NCBI RefSeq assembly: GCF_003073045.1
Contig: NC_037593.1
Coordinates: 18,466,725 to 18,530,724, forward strand
DNA from: Pomacea canaliculata
Taxonomy: Eukaryota; Mollusca; Gastropoda; Architaenioglossa; Ampullariidae
Length of the DNA stretch: 64,000 bases
Direction of reading: 5' to 3'
Under the pieces are notes generated by a model. The model made no database searches, had not been told where the DNA came from, and worked only from the letters and a program-made list of their open reading frames with translations. This document shows positions 10,801 through 22,273 of the stretch, one piece after another (position 1 is the stretch's first letter; every line of letters begins with the position of its first letter). Position numbers and translations under genes: made by a program.

Positions 10801-12818
10801 ATGGCGTAATAGGCGCAGGTATTTGGCCGAGAACTAACAATTAATTCGATATAGGGAGGTTTTCGACTTAGGGAAGGTGGACTTAAACTTCAGTGACTTC
10901 TTCAACATGTTGCTGTCATTAGGAGCTATGGAGTTTTGTCATTATTTCTTTCTGTTCGAGTTTTTAAAACTTTAGTAAGAATTATAGCATGTGCCCTTTT
11001 GCCTGCTTGGATTTTAATAAAAAAAATTTGTTAACACCAGAAGCGTTATTATCTGACAATTTATTTGTTTAATTTTTTTTATTTTTTTTTTGTGCAATGC
11101 TGACCATTCTAGGCACACAAAAAGGAGAAGGCGTAATTATAACGCGAGATCGACTGGCTGCCGTTGATAGATATTACCTGAATCTTCTTGAAGGCAGGTG
11201 AGAAGGTATTCTAGAAGTTTTCTGAAGTATGAGTGGTCTATAACGTGTTGTCTAGAGCAATAATCAGAAGGCAGTAAACCCTACCTTGGTAACTTCATGG
11301 GGCTATCGAAGAACTATTGAAAACAATAAAAGCAGCGAGGATGCGGAAAAGGATATGGAGATGAAAAAAGAGCGGAGGACGACAAAAAGAACACATAGAC
11401 AAGCACACTGGCAAACTCGACTTAACGTCTATACAATGACAGTGATGACGCTTAACAATGATAACACCATGCGAATAGTAATGGACTGGGAAATTTGATT
11501 TTCAGGTGGTATGTTCTAGAAACTAACTACGACCACTGGACCACGCCTCCTCCAGATGACGACAGAAGGTAATGAGAGCAATATTCAGCACTGGCTCCAT
11601 AGGGTTTTATAGGTCGTCAGAACATTGATGAGTTTGTATGAAGCTTACTGACCGAGACAGGGTAGGCAGTAGACTGTACATGACGTCATATCGGTAGCTG
11701 ATTGTAGAGCGGTATATAACCCCCGACTGTAATACTGATTGTAGAGCAGTATGTAGACCCTAATAGTAGAGCAGTACATAGCCCCTGACTGTGATAATGA
11801 TTGTAGAGCAGTATGTAGCCACGTCTGTGATACTGATTGTAGAGCAGTATATAGTTCCTTAAATGTGGACAGCATTTGGTCTGTGTGTGTGTGAGAGAGA
11901 GAGAGAGTGGGGTTACTATGTAAGCATGTAGAACGGATATTATGAAAATCTCACTACCTCGAGCGAAAGAATAAAGCATCTTGCATCGTGTAATATTAAT
12001 GCATGAAAAAGATACGAGGACACATATGCTGATGTTAAAATTATTAACACCTAGTCGATCGAGCAGATTACAGAGAAAGAAGTGAACTTGATGTGTGTGT
12101 GTGTGTAGAACTGCTGGAGAAGGAGCAATGAACAAGCTGGGACAGGCTGGCATTAACGTGGTATCGTTATTCAATGTGCTGAGCACTCCGCTAGTCCTAA
12201 ACAGGTATTCTTTTTTTTCTGAAACTTCCCTTCTCTCACTCTGCATCTCTCCGTCTGTCAGCCTTCCTGATATTCTAAGTCTCTCTTGACATATACACAC
12301 ATACACAATACGCAGTTGTACGTGTGTTGTGAAAATATTGAAAACGCTATAATCTTATAATAAGTTCAGATGCCGTTGAAGTACTGGATAAATAAGAAGA
12401 AAACGCTACTTGCGAGAATATTAAACAGTCTTTAAATACAATAAAACATAGCTTATTTCAACTTCTTTTGGGTCTGGGACAAAAGGAAGGACGCATCGTA
12501 GAATGAGACGCGCGCGTGTCTGATTCTGTGTGCGCGCTTGTATGTGTGTGTGCGCGCGCGCGCCCGCGTGTGCATAAATACTGTTTGTAGCATTAATAGT
12601 GTATAGAAAGGACAGATGTTCTCACAGCTAAATGACAATAAGCTTTATGCCGAATGGCGTTTGCTCTATCAGCAGCTAGTTTAAAGTAGAACATTCGTGT
12701 TCGCAGCAACACCACCTATTCGATTGTGATGAGTGCTGTCAATCCACAAGTGTACAAGGCTCAAGTCCGCTGGACACCTGCCAAGTGGCCAGCATCAGGT
12801 ATCAACAACTTCAGATAA
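1866..12818 (+). CDS. NAAA: Acid ceramidase / N-acylethanolamine acid amidase family enzyme (NAAA-like), complete
   Basis: Eleven exons join in phase to 371 codons plus stop: 1866-2059, 2552-2646, 3344-3413, 4742-4868, 10116-10215, 10367-10452, 10604-10691, 11113-11197, 11506-11568, 12109-12204, 12707-12818. The start is the ATG at 1866, which opens a signal peptide (hydrophobic core LIGVLLVAWFHLAV). Exon 4 supplies the N-terminal-nucleophile motif YCTSIVAQD followed by HARNLDY. Cys122 would be the nucleophile exposed by autocleavage, with Arg138 and Asp141 as catalytic partners. Later signatures include NYDHWTTPP and Asn-x-Thr sequons. Human NAAA has 359 residues and acid ceramidase 395, so this is full length. 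It should hydrolyse fatty-acid amides (N-acylethanolamines or ceramide) in the lysosome. Substrate preference between the two cannot be told from sequence alone. Intron 4 is 5.2 kb because of a transposon. Confidence 0.92.
5085..5430 (+). repeat. Left terminal inverted repeat with AAACGTTTT subrepeats
   Basis: After the tip CCCAGATAGCATG, the sequence repeats variants of a short unit built from AAAACGTTTT and AAAATGTTTT about twenty times. The unit is itself palindromic. The same composition, inverted, is found at 9776-9992. Such arrays are often transposase-binding sites in DNA transposons; that role is inferred here. Confidence 0.85.
6235..9271 (-). pseudogene. Transposon-borne gene: acidic N-terminal exon plus degraded DUF4806-type exons
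   Basis: Minus strand of the intron-4 element. The first exon (ATG at 9271; MSSYWTKRRKVN) runs to about 8817, apparently with a frame change near 9145. It carries an acidic stretch and LAYWVATFNISNSSLSVLLA, then a GTAATA donor after His-Pro. This resembles the N-terminus of animal transposon proteins that continue into a Leu-Pro-x-(D/S)-A-R-T-L-L motif. A later exon near 8295-8395 (YPPSELTKHLKEGALPDRHTW) and one at 7280-7566 (acidic, Pro-rich linker) match the layout of DUF4806 proteins. The DUF4806 core is near 6785-7080 (LPIRTQQELLELDGHL, KADVIVKAMIEM), with a C-terminal piece near 6530-6590 (EAVRKN...AGAITEW). A TGA falls inside the core near 6945, so the gene looks decayed. Function unknown. 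Confidence 0.6.
9776..9992 (-). repeat. Right terminal inverted repeat
   Basis: It contains repeated AAAATGTTTT and AAAACGTTTT units ending in CATGCTATCTGGG at 9992, the inverted match of the left tip. It is shorter and more diverged than the left array. Confidence 0.85.
10723..10880 (+). repeat. Pogo/Tc1-mariner-like terminal fragment
   Basis: In intron 7 of the amidase, a TA dinucleotide is followed by CAGTCGGACCTCGATAAGTC and later by related CGACTTAGGGAA blocks. The CAGTnnnACCTCGAT start is typical of pogo/Tigger-type termini. I could not find a clean opposite end, so this is listed as a partial or degraded copy. Confidence 0.5.
11695..11860 (+). repeat. Minisatellite, about 4 degenerate copies of a ~45-50 bp unit
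   Basis: Within intron 9 of the amidase, the core GATTGTAGAGCAGTAT(G/A)TAG recurs four or five times, separated by variants of CCCCTGACTGTGATACT. Copies differ by substitutions and small gaps, which points to an old tandem array. Confidence 0.75.
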
Positions 12819-13081
12819 GTCTGCCCTTTCCCGCCGACTCGGTTCCGAGAACACGACTACACGACATCTGATTACTGACCTAAATTGCTGCAGCAGTGAA
12901 ATATACATTACATTAACATGAAATCCTTTCTGATATTTTCTTGCGTGAAAGCCGATTTTACAAGGCATTTCCTTTTTTTTTTTATGTTTATTGGGTTGAC
13001 TGAATAGAAATCGTGCATTTTTTTCCCGCTTCGTTTTTATTTCTTTAAATTTGTATTTCTTTCAGTTTCAGCTTTCATTTA
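12819..13081. other. Amidase 3' UTR / intergenic
   Basis: AT- and T-rich sequence follows the TAA stop of the amidase. No further gene is visible before the MITE at 13082. Confidence 0.5.
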
Positions 13082-13642
13082 CAGTAATAACTCGATTTTT
13101 ATTTCTCAAGGGACCTCCAAAAAAAAACAATAATAAACGCTAAATCTAGGAAAACGTTACATCAAGGAAACATTTGTTTCAGATTACATCCAGACACGGA
13201 GAAAGTATGATAGACACCGCATATCACAATCTTGTTTAAATATATTACATTGTAAAAGGGGAACAGTATCGACTCCATCACCGCTGAGTCACAGCCGCAG
13301 TATCCTCGCATATTTCGTCGGTAGAAAGCACACCGCAAGTTTCCAAGCTCTCGTCACAAGTAACGAAATCGTCAAAGTTAGAGGTTAGTTTCTCCCTATC
13401 ATCTCGTTGAAAATTCACCATTTTCTTAGTGAACACGTTAAATCCGAGTCAGATTACATGCGATATACATTGGACGGGCCAGGAAAAATGAACGTTATAC
13501 TTGAGGAAAACGATAATGCAAGGAACATATAATCGAGGATCGAAAACTATTGGGTATGTGGGGTTTTCTCCTGGGCAGCCGAAAACGAACGTTATTTTGA
13601 GGAAATCGATACATCAAGGATCGCAAAATCGAGGTTTTACTG
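13082..13642 (+). mobile_element. 561-bp pogo/mariner-like MITE with TA target duplication
   Basis: The left end is CAGTAATAACTCGATTTTTA and the right end, inverted, is CAGTAAAACCTCGATTTTGC; both are flanked by TA. Subterminal regions repeat the motif AACGTTA/GAGGAAAACGATA. There is no transposase frame, so it is a non-autonomous copy. TA duplication plus CAGT termini place it in the Tc1/mariner-pogo group. Confidence 0.85.
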
Positions 13643-13644
13643 TA

Positions 13645-15183
13645 ATCTCTTACCAATATTCTTTATTGTGTTACCCTCTAAGGGGTATTGAGATATTACA
13701 AATCCACACATATTCACACACATTCCTCTCTTTATAAATATTATCTCTTATTCACATATACTCACTGGTCAGTTTATTGCAGCTTATATATATAAAAAAA
13801 GGAAAAACAACAACCAAAACAAAGTCTTTGTATCATCCACTCATTCTTTCCTTCTTCCAGCCTTTTCATGTATACCTGCATATATTGTCAAGTAAATTAA
13901 AGCATATGAATACATGTAAACAAAGGATAAACACACTCTTGCTCTGTCTCTCTCCTTCACATACATTCTGTATTCTTAACTATTTCTTTACCTTCTAGGG
14001 GTACTGTATATACTAACACACTCCCATCCGTCCCAATATACAATATCTCACTTAAATCCACCCACCCACTTTATAAATGCATCTAGTTCACCATCCTTAG
14101 TAAAATCTTCACGAATCGAGCTAATCTGCTAAGGGTCTTTTTATTTTTTTTTTTTAAGTTAGCAATTTATAGGCAGTTAGAATTTATAGGCATTTAGATT
14201 GTGAATAAAGTAAAATAAAATAAACAATTTTTACGATAGTCATCCCATTTTTTACAGTTAGATAATGGAATTCCTCCCATATATCTTTAATATTACAGAA
14301 TCTACAGAATCTTTCATTTCTAGGAATATCTGTTTGCCTACATTTGTTCGCTGGAAAATGGTTATTCAATGACCTAAACTAATATAAATAATATAAGAAG
14401 TACATAAGTTTCTTGAGAAATAAGGTTATTTGGTGCCAATTTGGCTAATTCTGAGAGACCACTAACAGTCTGCTAAGAAATGTGTTTTCAAGTCATTGAG
14501 ATAAATTGCTCCCCTTGCCTGCCATCGTGACTATGTCACAGACACGTAGACGCCTGGACATTTGTTCGTTCGTTTCTTTACAAAACAGCTCAGCCTCTCT
14601 TGCAGGCCTGTATTCAATTAAGGATGTCAACTAAATTGAAAGTATATTAACTAATAAAAATACACAATAAATGTTAAAATTAATTATCCCAATTACAAAC
14701 ATCTGTCAATAATATTATCTAGGATGTCTAATTTTAACACAGTTCTGAAAGAAAGTTGTTTTTCTAGGCTGAAGATCAAACATAAAAATAATTTAGGCTT
14801 CATACCTTTTTGATTATATTAGGATTATTTTTTTCCTGTAAATTTTTTCTTATTATAGATAGTTTTTTTCAAATTTAATGCAACAAAACAGTCATAACAT
14901 TTTACATTGTCAGCTATCATGTATGCAAACTTACTTTCTTAAAATATTGTAATATGACTAACAAAACATTATTTGATAAAACTCAAAATTCCCCTGATTT
15001 TCTATGAAATTTACCCTGGTTTTGTGGAATGAGACGCAACCAGGAACATCAATAGAATCAGTGTCATTTAGTTTACTCTCACTAATATACATCACATAAT
15101 AATTTGATAAAAGCAAACAAAATCGATGCATCAAATCTGACTGAATTCGCCACATCCCGGTATGGCTAACGGTCCTCCCTGTT
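13645..15183. other. Convergent intergenic region without recognisable genes
   Basis: This stretch lies between the 3' end of the amidase and the stop codon of the minus-strand ZU5 receptor. It holds AT-rich sequence and short CA/TA-rich runs. No exon with credible splice sites or domain was seen. Confidence 0.5.
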
Positions 15184-18100
15184 CTAAAAGTCATGTGACT
15201 GGTTCAGGTCATCCTCGCGGTTTGAAACTTGTACCGGACGTTTCATGTTGTCATGCACGCTTGTGCTGTTTCTTGTGTTCGGCAAAACATGTGAACACAG
15301 TTCTTCTTGGGGCTGTAATGGCTGACACATCCCAGGCTGTTCTTTGGGATGGGTACTACTTGAAGGCTGTTCTTCCATGGGACTGACAGCGCCTGGGCAG
15401 ACGATAAGATTTTGAACATTTTCGATCTCTAACTTGTTAAGTGAAGGTGATCGAACGACGCCCTGACCTGATTGCTTGTAGTGATGACATTCTGAGGGAG
15501 ACAGCACAGAGTCGAACGAAATCGAAGATTGCCTCGAAGGGATATGATGAGTCTGCCAAGAACCGCTAAAAAAAAAAAATCCTCTTTTTTTTTAATGGCC
15601 TGAACAGGAAACATCCAAAAACTTAGGTATCTAAATCCCAACACAAAAAGAGTTCATCTTTAGAAAACTTAAATGATACTAACATTTCTTCATTAACATA
15701 TTATTTGAAGTAATGCAAGTTTATCTTTCAAAATTTTCTCCTAAAGACCATTTATGTATGCATAATTTCATCTACTACTTCGAAGAAAGTTTGGCAAAAG
15801 ATATGAATACACTCTCTGTCCCATCAAATAGCGCAGACCAGTGCGACAACACATTAAACACGAACCAAGGAAGTTCATAGAAGGAGAGGTGCAATTCCTT
15901 CAATTATGTGACTCACTTAGACTCAACCTAAAAGAAAAATCTGTAAATATAGCCTTAGGGAAAGGGTTAATATTACTAGTCACTTATAAGCCTTAAAATG
16001 AACCAACCTGGTACCATCCGGCATGAGTGAGCAGCGATAGTCAGCGTCAAACTCCTGCACAAAAATAACGGCATGACTTTTAATAAACGTTTTGGCGTTT
16101 TTCTACTTTGATCATCTTATATAATCATTATCCAGTCTGTTTGATACTATTCTATTCATTTGAATAACAACAACAACAACAACAATAATAATACTACAGT
16201 GAAATTACATTGTCAATTGTCCTATGGACAGACTCATGGTACTTTACAAAACAAAAAGAAGACAACACATGTTGTCTAAAGAATGCAAGATAATATGAGT
16301 AATATCCAACAAGATGCTGCTCCAGCAAATCACTGGTAAAACTGTGATCCAGGCTACAAATTTTCCAAGTCCAGTCCTAGACACAAATGTATATATGTAC
16401 TTTTCCCCACTGTTTTGCTTATGTAAACGACATTTATTGTAATATAGATCTAAAAACAAGTTTTATACAGTTTATTTCAATACAGATGTTTTAGACGCAG
16501 CAGTCTTACGGAAAAGTTTAAAATGTTTCAAGAGTGAACAAATGTACATAGTAAATCCCGATAATTTCTTGAATTCTTTAGCCTTGTTAACCCTCCCCTA
16601 TAAATGCAACTTTGCACATGATGTCTTTGAACACCCCAATGATAACATAATCTCACGATGACCACAGTCCCTATGACCCCAATCACCACAATCACCACAA
16701 GCAAACTACAAAGCAAAATTTTGTGTTAGTAAAGTCCAACCACATGAACGCAAACAGATTCCATCTACAACACCTTCACATTCAACTTTTTTTGTGAAGC
16801 AAACAATATCATGCGCCAAGAACAGTGGTTTTAAGGAGAAAAAAAAGCAGAACAATGAACTATATTGCCTTATAGCAGGAAATAATTATGGGTTGAAGAG
16901 GTATCGCTTGATAATGGAGTCCCACAGGGGAGAGTTCGAAGTCTCTTACTATTTAGCATAATAGTTGTAAACCCCTCCAAAAATGTAAAACGTGTGAAGG
17001 CAAACAATATGCACATAATGCCTTTCTCTTGTGAGAGGGAAACATGTAAAACATTCCTCAGGCTTTCGTGATTTCTAAATACAGCAAAGAACACCAGAAC
17101 CAAATCACTTCAGAAACAAAGCTCCAACTAAGCACCATCTACAAAAATTATGCACAGATATACCAATGGATCTCATGATCAAAAGACACAAGCGACTGGA
17201 CTGGGAGTGTACTCTTTTGCCAACATGTCCATCTCGATCAGACTCGCGACGCCTACTCGTCCACAGCCGAGCTGACTGCCATACAGACAGGTCTTCATCC
17301 AGTCCAACCTAAACTGAAGGACATGGCACAAGACAATACCTTGCAATGTTAGACTTGCTGTCAGCACCCCAGGCGCTAAAAAATAAATCATCTATAGTAT
17401 ATGTTTATCATAAATAAGAGTCACAAAAATTGGAAATATTGGATTCTTAGGATTCCAGGACATATTGTAATAAAAGGGATTAAAGAGGCTGATAAACTAG
17501 CTAGACTGGCAGTAAAACAAGGTCTAAAGTCGACAATCTAAACATTTACCAGCAGAGAGAAGAATATTCATAAAGTAAGCAATACACAAATAGGGGGGCA
17601 AGAGAAATACAGAAGTGAAGGTAATGGACTAGGAGACTGATAGAGGGCGAACCTAGTAATCCTGTACCTTTCTTCAAATTAACAGGTCAGTACACAACAA
17701 CTGCGGACACTACCACCTTAGGGATTTCAAGTCCAAGAGACCACAATTGGAAAAGAGCACCAGCAACATTGACCAACATCTGCGGCGTCTCGAAGCTGCG
17801 ATCTCAACCTCTGTACACCTACCCGAACCCCTTTCCCTCCGCGCCCCTTTCATCCTCAGCTCCCTTATTTATCCCCACCCCCTCAGTGCGAAATTGCCTT
17901 TATGTGGAAACACTTTCCCTTCGAAATATAACAAGAAGAATTACTACTACAACTCCCTCAGTACTATCCTCTCGTCGTGGTTACATTGTATGTAATTCAC
18001 TGTCACCTTGGCACGCCTGACTGTGATGCCCACGGGAGGAACATCTGTCATGAAGATGTTGGTGTCATCGGCAGTACGTGCCCGTTCTTTGGGTGAGATA

Positions 18101-21100
18101 TAACCAACATAAACAAAACATTCGAATTCCATCTGCGGGAGTATGTCCGTTTGGTTCTGAAGTTCCCAGCTAAAGCAGCAAGGAAAGTCCATGGTGTGAC
18201 ATCGGGAAGGGTAAAATCTGTTGAGCTCCATTGTCTGAAATGGAGAAAATGAAGGCAAACTTCAAAATAAAATAAAAACAAGTCCATCCCTCGTTAAAAC
18301 GAGGTAAATTGGAGACACGAAATGTACTATAGTTTCTTAGTGTCTAAGGTACCTACTCACCTGCAGCACGGGCTTAAGGACAGTGGCGCCGTCAGTGACG
18401 TGAGTCCAGAGATCCTTCTGGGTGTCTCCCATGCCAAGGCGCCCCCCGACTTCAATTCCTTCCACCTCTACTCCAGCGGGTAGACGAGGCAGCTTTTCGC
18501 GGGTAATTAGAAGCATCTGACGATTTTTGGTGCTGTTTTCTGGTGGCTTTGATCATTTGTTTATGGCAAAGTGTCAGTAAAACTTCAAAATATTCTCTCT
18601 AGCAGTCTATCAGTTAAATAAATCTTCCTTAAATACATTTAAAAGAAGCATCGGATGTAATCTGGAAAAAAGCAATTTTATTTTTTTTTCTTTCTTCCTT
18701 CCTTTCCTCTTGCCACTGGTATTGTATGTATATGAATATCTTGCCTGTTGATAAGTGTTTGTAAATGAGAGAGTACAAGGACAAAATAGATGAAGAGATA
18801 AAGAAATACCTTTTGAAAGTCTTTGATGGAAAATCGAGCGTCCCACATGTCCAGTCTCACTATCACCTCTCTGGTGTTATCATCCCTCAGCACGTGCTTA
18901 GCATAGACTTGAAGAGTGATGTCATGCGGCTTGGTGTAGTCCGCACACGCCTTCTCACAAACCGTGCACAGATACCCGCTAAAATGATGAGTCACAATGT
19001 GGATTTGTCTTCCGTAGGTGTCGACTTCAAAGTGTTCCATGTTTGTGTTTAAAGTCTGAAGACGATAGCAGTGTACCTTGTTGTTTTCAGAATGGAACTG
19101 ATAAACGTGAATGTGTTCCAGGGAAACATTTGGAGGCATAAAAGAAGGCAGCACAATTTTGACAGCTTTTTGAAAGGTAAACCCCAAGCCCGCGAAGTAC
19201 TCCACGATAGGGCTGACAATGACCTCATCTTTTGGCAGGTCCAGTTTACTGTAAGCTTTGTTCAGATCCGTCGACACCGCGCCATGAATGGTAACGACTT
19301 CGTCTTTCCCGATACCACCTACCGGAATTTCTAAGATAACATCTGAGTCATTCCCCTGCAATTTTCCTCCCATCACTGAAAACTCGTTTGAAAATTGCCA
19401 GTCCTCACTTAGCACGGGATCTGGCAGGATGTTTTTCAAAACCGTTTGTGTTGATTTCGAAGAGTGCAAAAAGTCTTGTTCCTCGGTGTAGTAGCTGTCG
19501 TGTGCATTTGTCAGACTTTCCCGAGAGCCACACTCTTCGGGTGAGTCAACGGACCCGACACTCTGGTCCTTTAGACTGGATAAGTCACCATCGTCGTTTG
19601 CTACCCAGCTTTCCCGCGACGAGTAGATACCACTGTCGGCACTCTCTACGCTGTCTTTATAGGCTTTGATGGAATCATGCCAGCGTGAACGGCGGATAGG
19701 ATGGTAGCTCTTGAACGATGATAACGGACCTTTCCCCTTATACATTTTATCTTTACTACTTTGACCTTCCTGTGGACATGGGTTTTCTGCAGATAGTTTT
19801 AACGGTAGATCTTTAGTGCTGGAATCAATAGATGTATTCAACACGCCAAGACTGTTGCATAAACCGCCCTTGTATATTAAGGTTTCTGAGTTAACGCCGC
19901 GTTGCGCCCCTTCTCTGCTCTCGTCTCTTTTGTCCGGCCAGCTGAGTTTCACGGCATCATTATCTCTGTACTCGTCACGATCTCTGTTTACTGGGGCACT
20001 TTCATTTGTATAATATGGCATCGATGGTCCTCTATGAAGTTCAACTTTTTTCCGGCATGTTTCGTCGGGTCTGATAGAGGACCCCGTAAAGACGGCCTGG
20101 TCGTCAATGTCATCGCCAATGACGATCTTGTTGGGCTGTAAATAATGGCAGGGATTTGTGAGAGTTTCCCCATTCGATGCTTGCTTTCTGGTGTGTGAAG
20201 ACTGGGGAGACAAGGCAATTTCTTCATAGACTTCTGTAGTTTCTGTCTTGGAGTTGTTGCCTTTCGCGATGAAGACAATCGGGCGGCCCACATTTATTTT
20301 AACAAATCTTGAAAACGAGTGCCTGTTAATATCTTCTTCATAGCCAGGTCTTTGACTCAATCTGTTGTCTATTTCGTATGCATCTTTTCTACTCTGAAAT
20401 AAAAAGTGTACACTTCTTGTATGTCCTATAAAATATGAAATGTGAATTCACCGACCGATTTCAATCAAGCGGACCTCTGACTCTCTCTCCCTCGCAAACG
20501 CACATCCATGCACCCATGCACCCACTCACCCACAAACCAACACACACACAAACACAAATAGACGCGCAGAAAACACATCCACACACGTAGACACAAACAC
20601 ATTCTCTGTATATGTGTGTGTGCTTCTAACAAACACTCTCTAACAAGCTCCCATAAATGGTAAACCTATGTCATTGTTTTGTGCCCATTTTAAGAACCAT
20701 ATGTCACAGCAGGACATTTTGTGTCAGATCAGCGAAAATTACAAAGTGGGATATGGACAGCTTTCTTTACTGTAATGCCTTGTCTGAGACCAGTCCACTG
20801 AAGCTGTGAAGCGTGCTTTGCTACCAATGCTGTCTGGACCTTCTTGAATCCTGAACAAAGATGGCTTTTAAGCTATTATATCACTCTACCTGCAGACGGT
20901 TGTTGATCTCTTGGATTCAATTACTTTGTTCACCACCTCCCACCCCTCACATTTTTCCCTGCCGACGGTTGATGTCAAAATTGTTCCCTTTCATTCTATA
21001 ATGGATGTTTGAGATTAACTCCAACTAGATGGACCGTTGTTCCGATATTTAACTTGAAAAGTTTCTTCAGATTTTTTTAGTTTCGATAGTCGACAGTAAA

Positions 21101-22222
21101 ACATGGGTAACTAATTTACGACTGCTTAGTCAGGTCTTGTAACATCTATAAAATCTGAGCAGTTGTTTACCGATGTATAGAAAATTACCTTTTTTCGTTT
21201 CCATATAACCAGAAAGGTGAAGAGTGCCAAGAGAATCAGACAACCAATCACGACGCCGGAAATAATAGGAATCGAGGTCTTGTGTTGGTCGTTTTCTGAT
21301 TGGTTGGCAGTGCAGTTTATGCAGTCCTGACAGCACGTGACATACGCTGTCCCATTTGGCGTCGTTTCCTCACGGACCTCACCTGTCATCGTGAACCCTG
21401 CAGCAGTCATGGGCGAATTCTCAGATGATGTTGTGAGTGATGTCAGTGTAGATGGCATCTGACCTGACGTCACTTTTGTTGATGAAGTGTTCTGCACCAT
21501 TTCCGATGTAGTTATCCGCGAAGACTCGCGTAACGATTCGGCAGTTACAGAAACTGACGCTGACGTTGTGGCCATTACTGTGGGGCTGTAGAACGCAGCA
21601 GTTTCTTCCTCTTGTTTTGTTGTCGTCTCTGCAAGTTTTGTGGATGATTTATTAGAAAGCAATTGAACACTTTAAGTAGTGGTAAATGCTTTAAGTCTGT
21701 CTATGATGCTTATCAGTTTCCAGCCGCCTTCTTTGGCTCATAAATCTGTCCTAGTTTTTGTCAGTAAAGGTTATGTCTAACCAGCGATACTTATAATAAA
21801 ACTTCAGTAAAGAAACAATAAAAAATTGTGTCCTTTTTCTGGCTTATTGATGATTCTTTTTGTTCTCAAATCTTCGAGCACAGAGTAATAATTCAAAGAT
21901 TTTTGCTGTTTTTTTTTTCTACCCTGCTTGAGCAGCTCAGGTGGAACATTGTCTACATGCATGGTTTTACCCCCTTCAGACTGTTTCTTTGGCTGGCTTC
22001 AGCTCCTCTTTCTTTGTCTCCTGTTGTTCCCAGTCTGTTAGTTATTACTTTGAAAAATCCACGATTTATGTTACCTTCCGAAGAGGTGCGGCAGAAACTG
22101 GTAAAGCTGACAAAATAACCAGTTGGACACATGTTCGCTGGACAACGCAGAACACCTGAAGACAGTGTGCAGCACTGTGTTAACTCGCCTTGCTGCTGGG
22201 GGCATGCTTCATACTCTTCCAT
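15184..22222 (-). CDS. UNC5-like single-pass receptor with ZU5 and UPA-like cytoplasmic regions (5' end missing)
   Basis: Seven exons join in phase: 22222-22075, 21628-21189, 20393-18810, 18516-18361, 18234-18007, 16054-16008, 15565-15184 (stop). In order, the protein has a cysteine-rich extracellular piece (CPQQQGELTQCCT...CPANMCPTGY), a Ser/Thr-rich mucin-like stalk, a transmembrane helix (SGVVIGCLILLALFTFLVIW) with a basic stop, and a long cytoplasmic tail. The tail has a ZU5 domain (GGKLQGNDSDVILEIPVGGI; SPIVEYFAGLGFTFQKAVKI) and then a UPA-like region across exons 3-5. ZU5-UPA pairs occur in UNC5, PIDD and ankyrins. After UPA comes a Ser/Pro/Gln-rich tail of about 140 residues; no death domain is visible. 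The signal peptide and other 5' exons were not located. The acceptor of exon 4 (after TCGTCAG) was chosen because it alone keeps the frame open. Confidence 0.82.
16870..17770 (+). mobile_element. Degraded LINE fragment with reverse transcriptase and RNase H remnants
   Basis: On the plus strand, antisense to the ZU5 receptor and inside its penultimate intron. Near 16895-16975 is NGVPQGRVRSLLLFSIIV, the reverse-transcriptase block normally read as GVPQGS-L-P-LLF. Near 17190-17520 is an RNase H-like order: YSSTAELTAIQTGLH, then DLLSAPQALKNKS, then IPGHIVIKGIKEADKLARLA. The frame is interrupted by many stops, so it is an old copy. An RNase H domain downstream of RT points to the I/R1-like group of non-LTR elements. 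Confidence 0.7.
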
Positions 22223-22237
22223 CTGTACAGGCAAAGT

Positions 22238-22273
22238 GGGACAGAGTTACATTCGGGACAGAGTTACATTCGT
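22238..22273 (+). repeat. Two copies of a 17-bp direct repeat
   Basis: GGGACAGAGTTACATTC occurs twice in tandem, immediately upstream (minus-strand sense) of the receptor's cysteine-rich exon. Confidence 0.8.

Noticed and set aside
12480-12570. Alternating purine-pyrimidine GT/GC run (possible Z-DNA regulatory element)
   Set aside because: A simple microsatellite in an intron with no further evidence of function.
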